Source: Verrucomicrobiales bacterium (lineage in GTDB: Bacteria; Verrucomicrobiota; Verrucomicrobiia; Verrucomicrobiales; SLCJ01). Taken from it: a DNA stretch of 52,983 bases. Positions 52,505 to 52,983 of this stretch are shown piece after piece; positions within the stretch are counted from its first letter, which is position 1, and each line of letters starts with the position of its first letter. The notes beneath the pieces are model-generated. The model was not told where the DNA came from. It did not search any database and saw only the letters and a program-made list of their open reading frames with translations. Location of the stretch: contig JAGXGH010000081.1 in the NCBI GenBank assembly GCA_024636835.1, positions 1-52,983 on the forward strand, given 5' to 3'. A program made the translations under genes and the position numbers.

Positions 52505-52696
52505 CTAAACTCTTTTCACAATGCCTGTACCATTACATCTGGAACATGAAACATATCCCCATTCTTTTTCTTTAGAGCAATTCCCGCAGTCGTGCGGCCT
52601 TCCTCGGCCTTTGCATTCCGGACACTTCTCTTTCCCTTTTCCCTGACATCGCGGACAAGCCTTCGTTGGCAAGTGAGCATTGGTTCCAGTAGCCAT
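52505..52696 (-). CDS. Cassette protein 18, DnaJ-type zinc-finger protein
   Basis: A 63-residue protein with three Cys pairs in C-x-x-C pattern and Gly between, as in the DnaJ cysteine-rich domain: C-P-R-C-Q-G-K-G near 14-21, C-P-E-C-K-G-R-G near 25-32 and C-S-R-C-N-G-T-G near 51-58, plus C-G-N-C. It likely binds zinc and may bind unfolded protein, but it is a free-standing domain. No J domain is present. Confidence 0.75.
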   Translation of the reverse strand: MATGTNAHLPTKACPRCQGKGKEKCPECKGRGRPHDCGNCSKEKEWGYVSCSRCNGTGIVKRV

Positions 52697-52703
52697 TTTT
52701 ATT

Positions 52704-52796
52704 TCAACGTTTGAAGTGTAGGCACCGCGAGGTGGGTGTCCAGAGCGCAGCGAACTGGCAAGCTTGTCCGCGGTTGCCTACCATGGCTTGTTAGCC
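52704..52796 (-). repeat. attC site 19
   Basis: Right core CAACGTT at 52704-52710, GAAGTGTAGGCACCGCG, GTCCAGAGCGCAGCGAAC, and left core GTTAGCC at 52790-52796. Closely related to sites 17 and 1. Confidence 0.78.
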
Positions 52797-52983
52797 TTGT
52801 TGCCGCAGTGAGGACATCTTGTATCATCATTTAAATATTCATAGCCGCAATCTGGACATACGCTTTCTTTTTCTTTCTTTATATTTATCGAAAAATGGGA
52901 CTCGTTTACTAGTCTTCCGCAGTCTTGGCAGTCGAATAGAGGTCTGGCCTGCGAATGGCCCTCTTGATAGCCAAAAGACAGAA
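52778..52983 (-). CDS. Zinc-ribbon cassette protein, cut at the window edge (C-terminal part)
   Basis: The 68 visible C-terminal residues include three C-x-x-C motifs: C-Q-D-C-G, C-P-D-C-G-Y and C-P-H-C-G. Between the first two lies a polar Lys/Glu-rich stretch. It ends N-K-A-N-K-P-W at a stop within attC 19. The paired motifs suggest zinc ribbons of the rubredoxin/zinc-ribbon type. The N-terminus is outside the window. Confidence 0.65.
   Translation of the reverse strand, partial: LSFGYQEGHSQARPLFDCQDCGRLVNESHFSINIKKEKESVCPDCGYEYLNDDTRCPHCGNKANKPW

Overview
The window looks like the chromosome of a free-living Gram-negative bacterium, most likely from the Verrucomicrobiota/PVC group. This is inferred from gene content: TatA, K+-type membrane pyrophosphatase, ECF sigma/Ser-Thr kinase pairs, a DUF4175-like protein followed by a cyclase-repeat protein, many Sec-exported proteins of unknown family, and few Shine-Dalgarno sequences. 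No rRNA, complete tRNA, transposase, integrase or CRISPR was seen.

Region 1 (1-10.3 kb) is a metal-resistance and envelope-stress island. On the minus strand it holds a CopB-type (CPH) P1B ATPase, an ICMT-like methyltransferase, a YHS protein, small membrane proteins (DUF5676-like and His-rich), LemA plus an M48 protease, a DUF302 fragment, a Met-rich periplasmic protein and a DUF2238-like membrane protein. A divergent CnrYXH-like trio (anti-sigma, periplasmic metal sensor, ECF sigma; 8893-10240) is the likely controller.

Region 2 (10.5-23.6 kb) is mostly housekeeping: a secreted CxxC protein, ComM/YifB, HrpB, TatA, HppA, a COG4091/SAF-domain dehydrogenase, DsbD/ScsB and NadD. Its intergenic spaces hold dispersed repeats, and hrpB carries an in-frame repeat insertion.

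Region 3 (23.8-33.8 kb) encodes an exported TPR protein and then a tightly packed six-gene operon: a DUF4175-like membrane/coiled-coil protein, an acidic exported protein, a terpenoid-cyclase-repeat protein and three tandem paralogous exported proteins of no family I recognise. This may be an undescribed envelope system. A hairpin separates it from katG, which is divergent from an OxyR with both redox cysteines. A consensus half OxyR site lies between the two genes.

Region 4 (37.2-53.0 kb, right edge open) is the most unusual part. A tRNA-Asn-like 3' fragment marks the left boundary. It is followed by about 17 small genes, nearly all of unknown function and all on the minus strand. They are separated by 58-128-bp sites ending in (T)AACGTT or AACGTC cores and starting with GTTAGC/GTTRRRY-type cores, with internal dyad symmetry. 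This is the architecture of a sedentary chromosomal integron. Its integrase and attI should lie to the right of the window, since the genes read away from that side. The array contains two diverged copies of one cassette gene, several near-identical attC sites, a probable fused cassette, and a roughly 6.1-kb unit carrying an ECF sigma factor, a 1531-residue kinase/leucine-rich-repeat/ExbD-like receptor and a small exported protein. That unit is far larger than normal cassettes.
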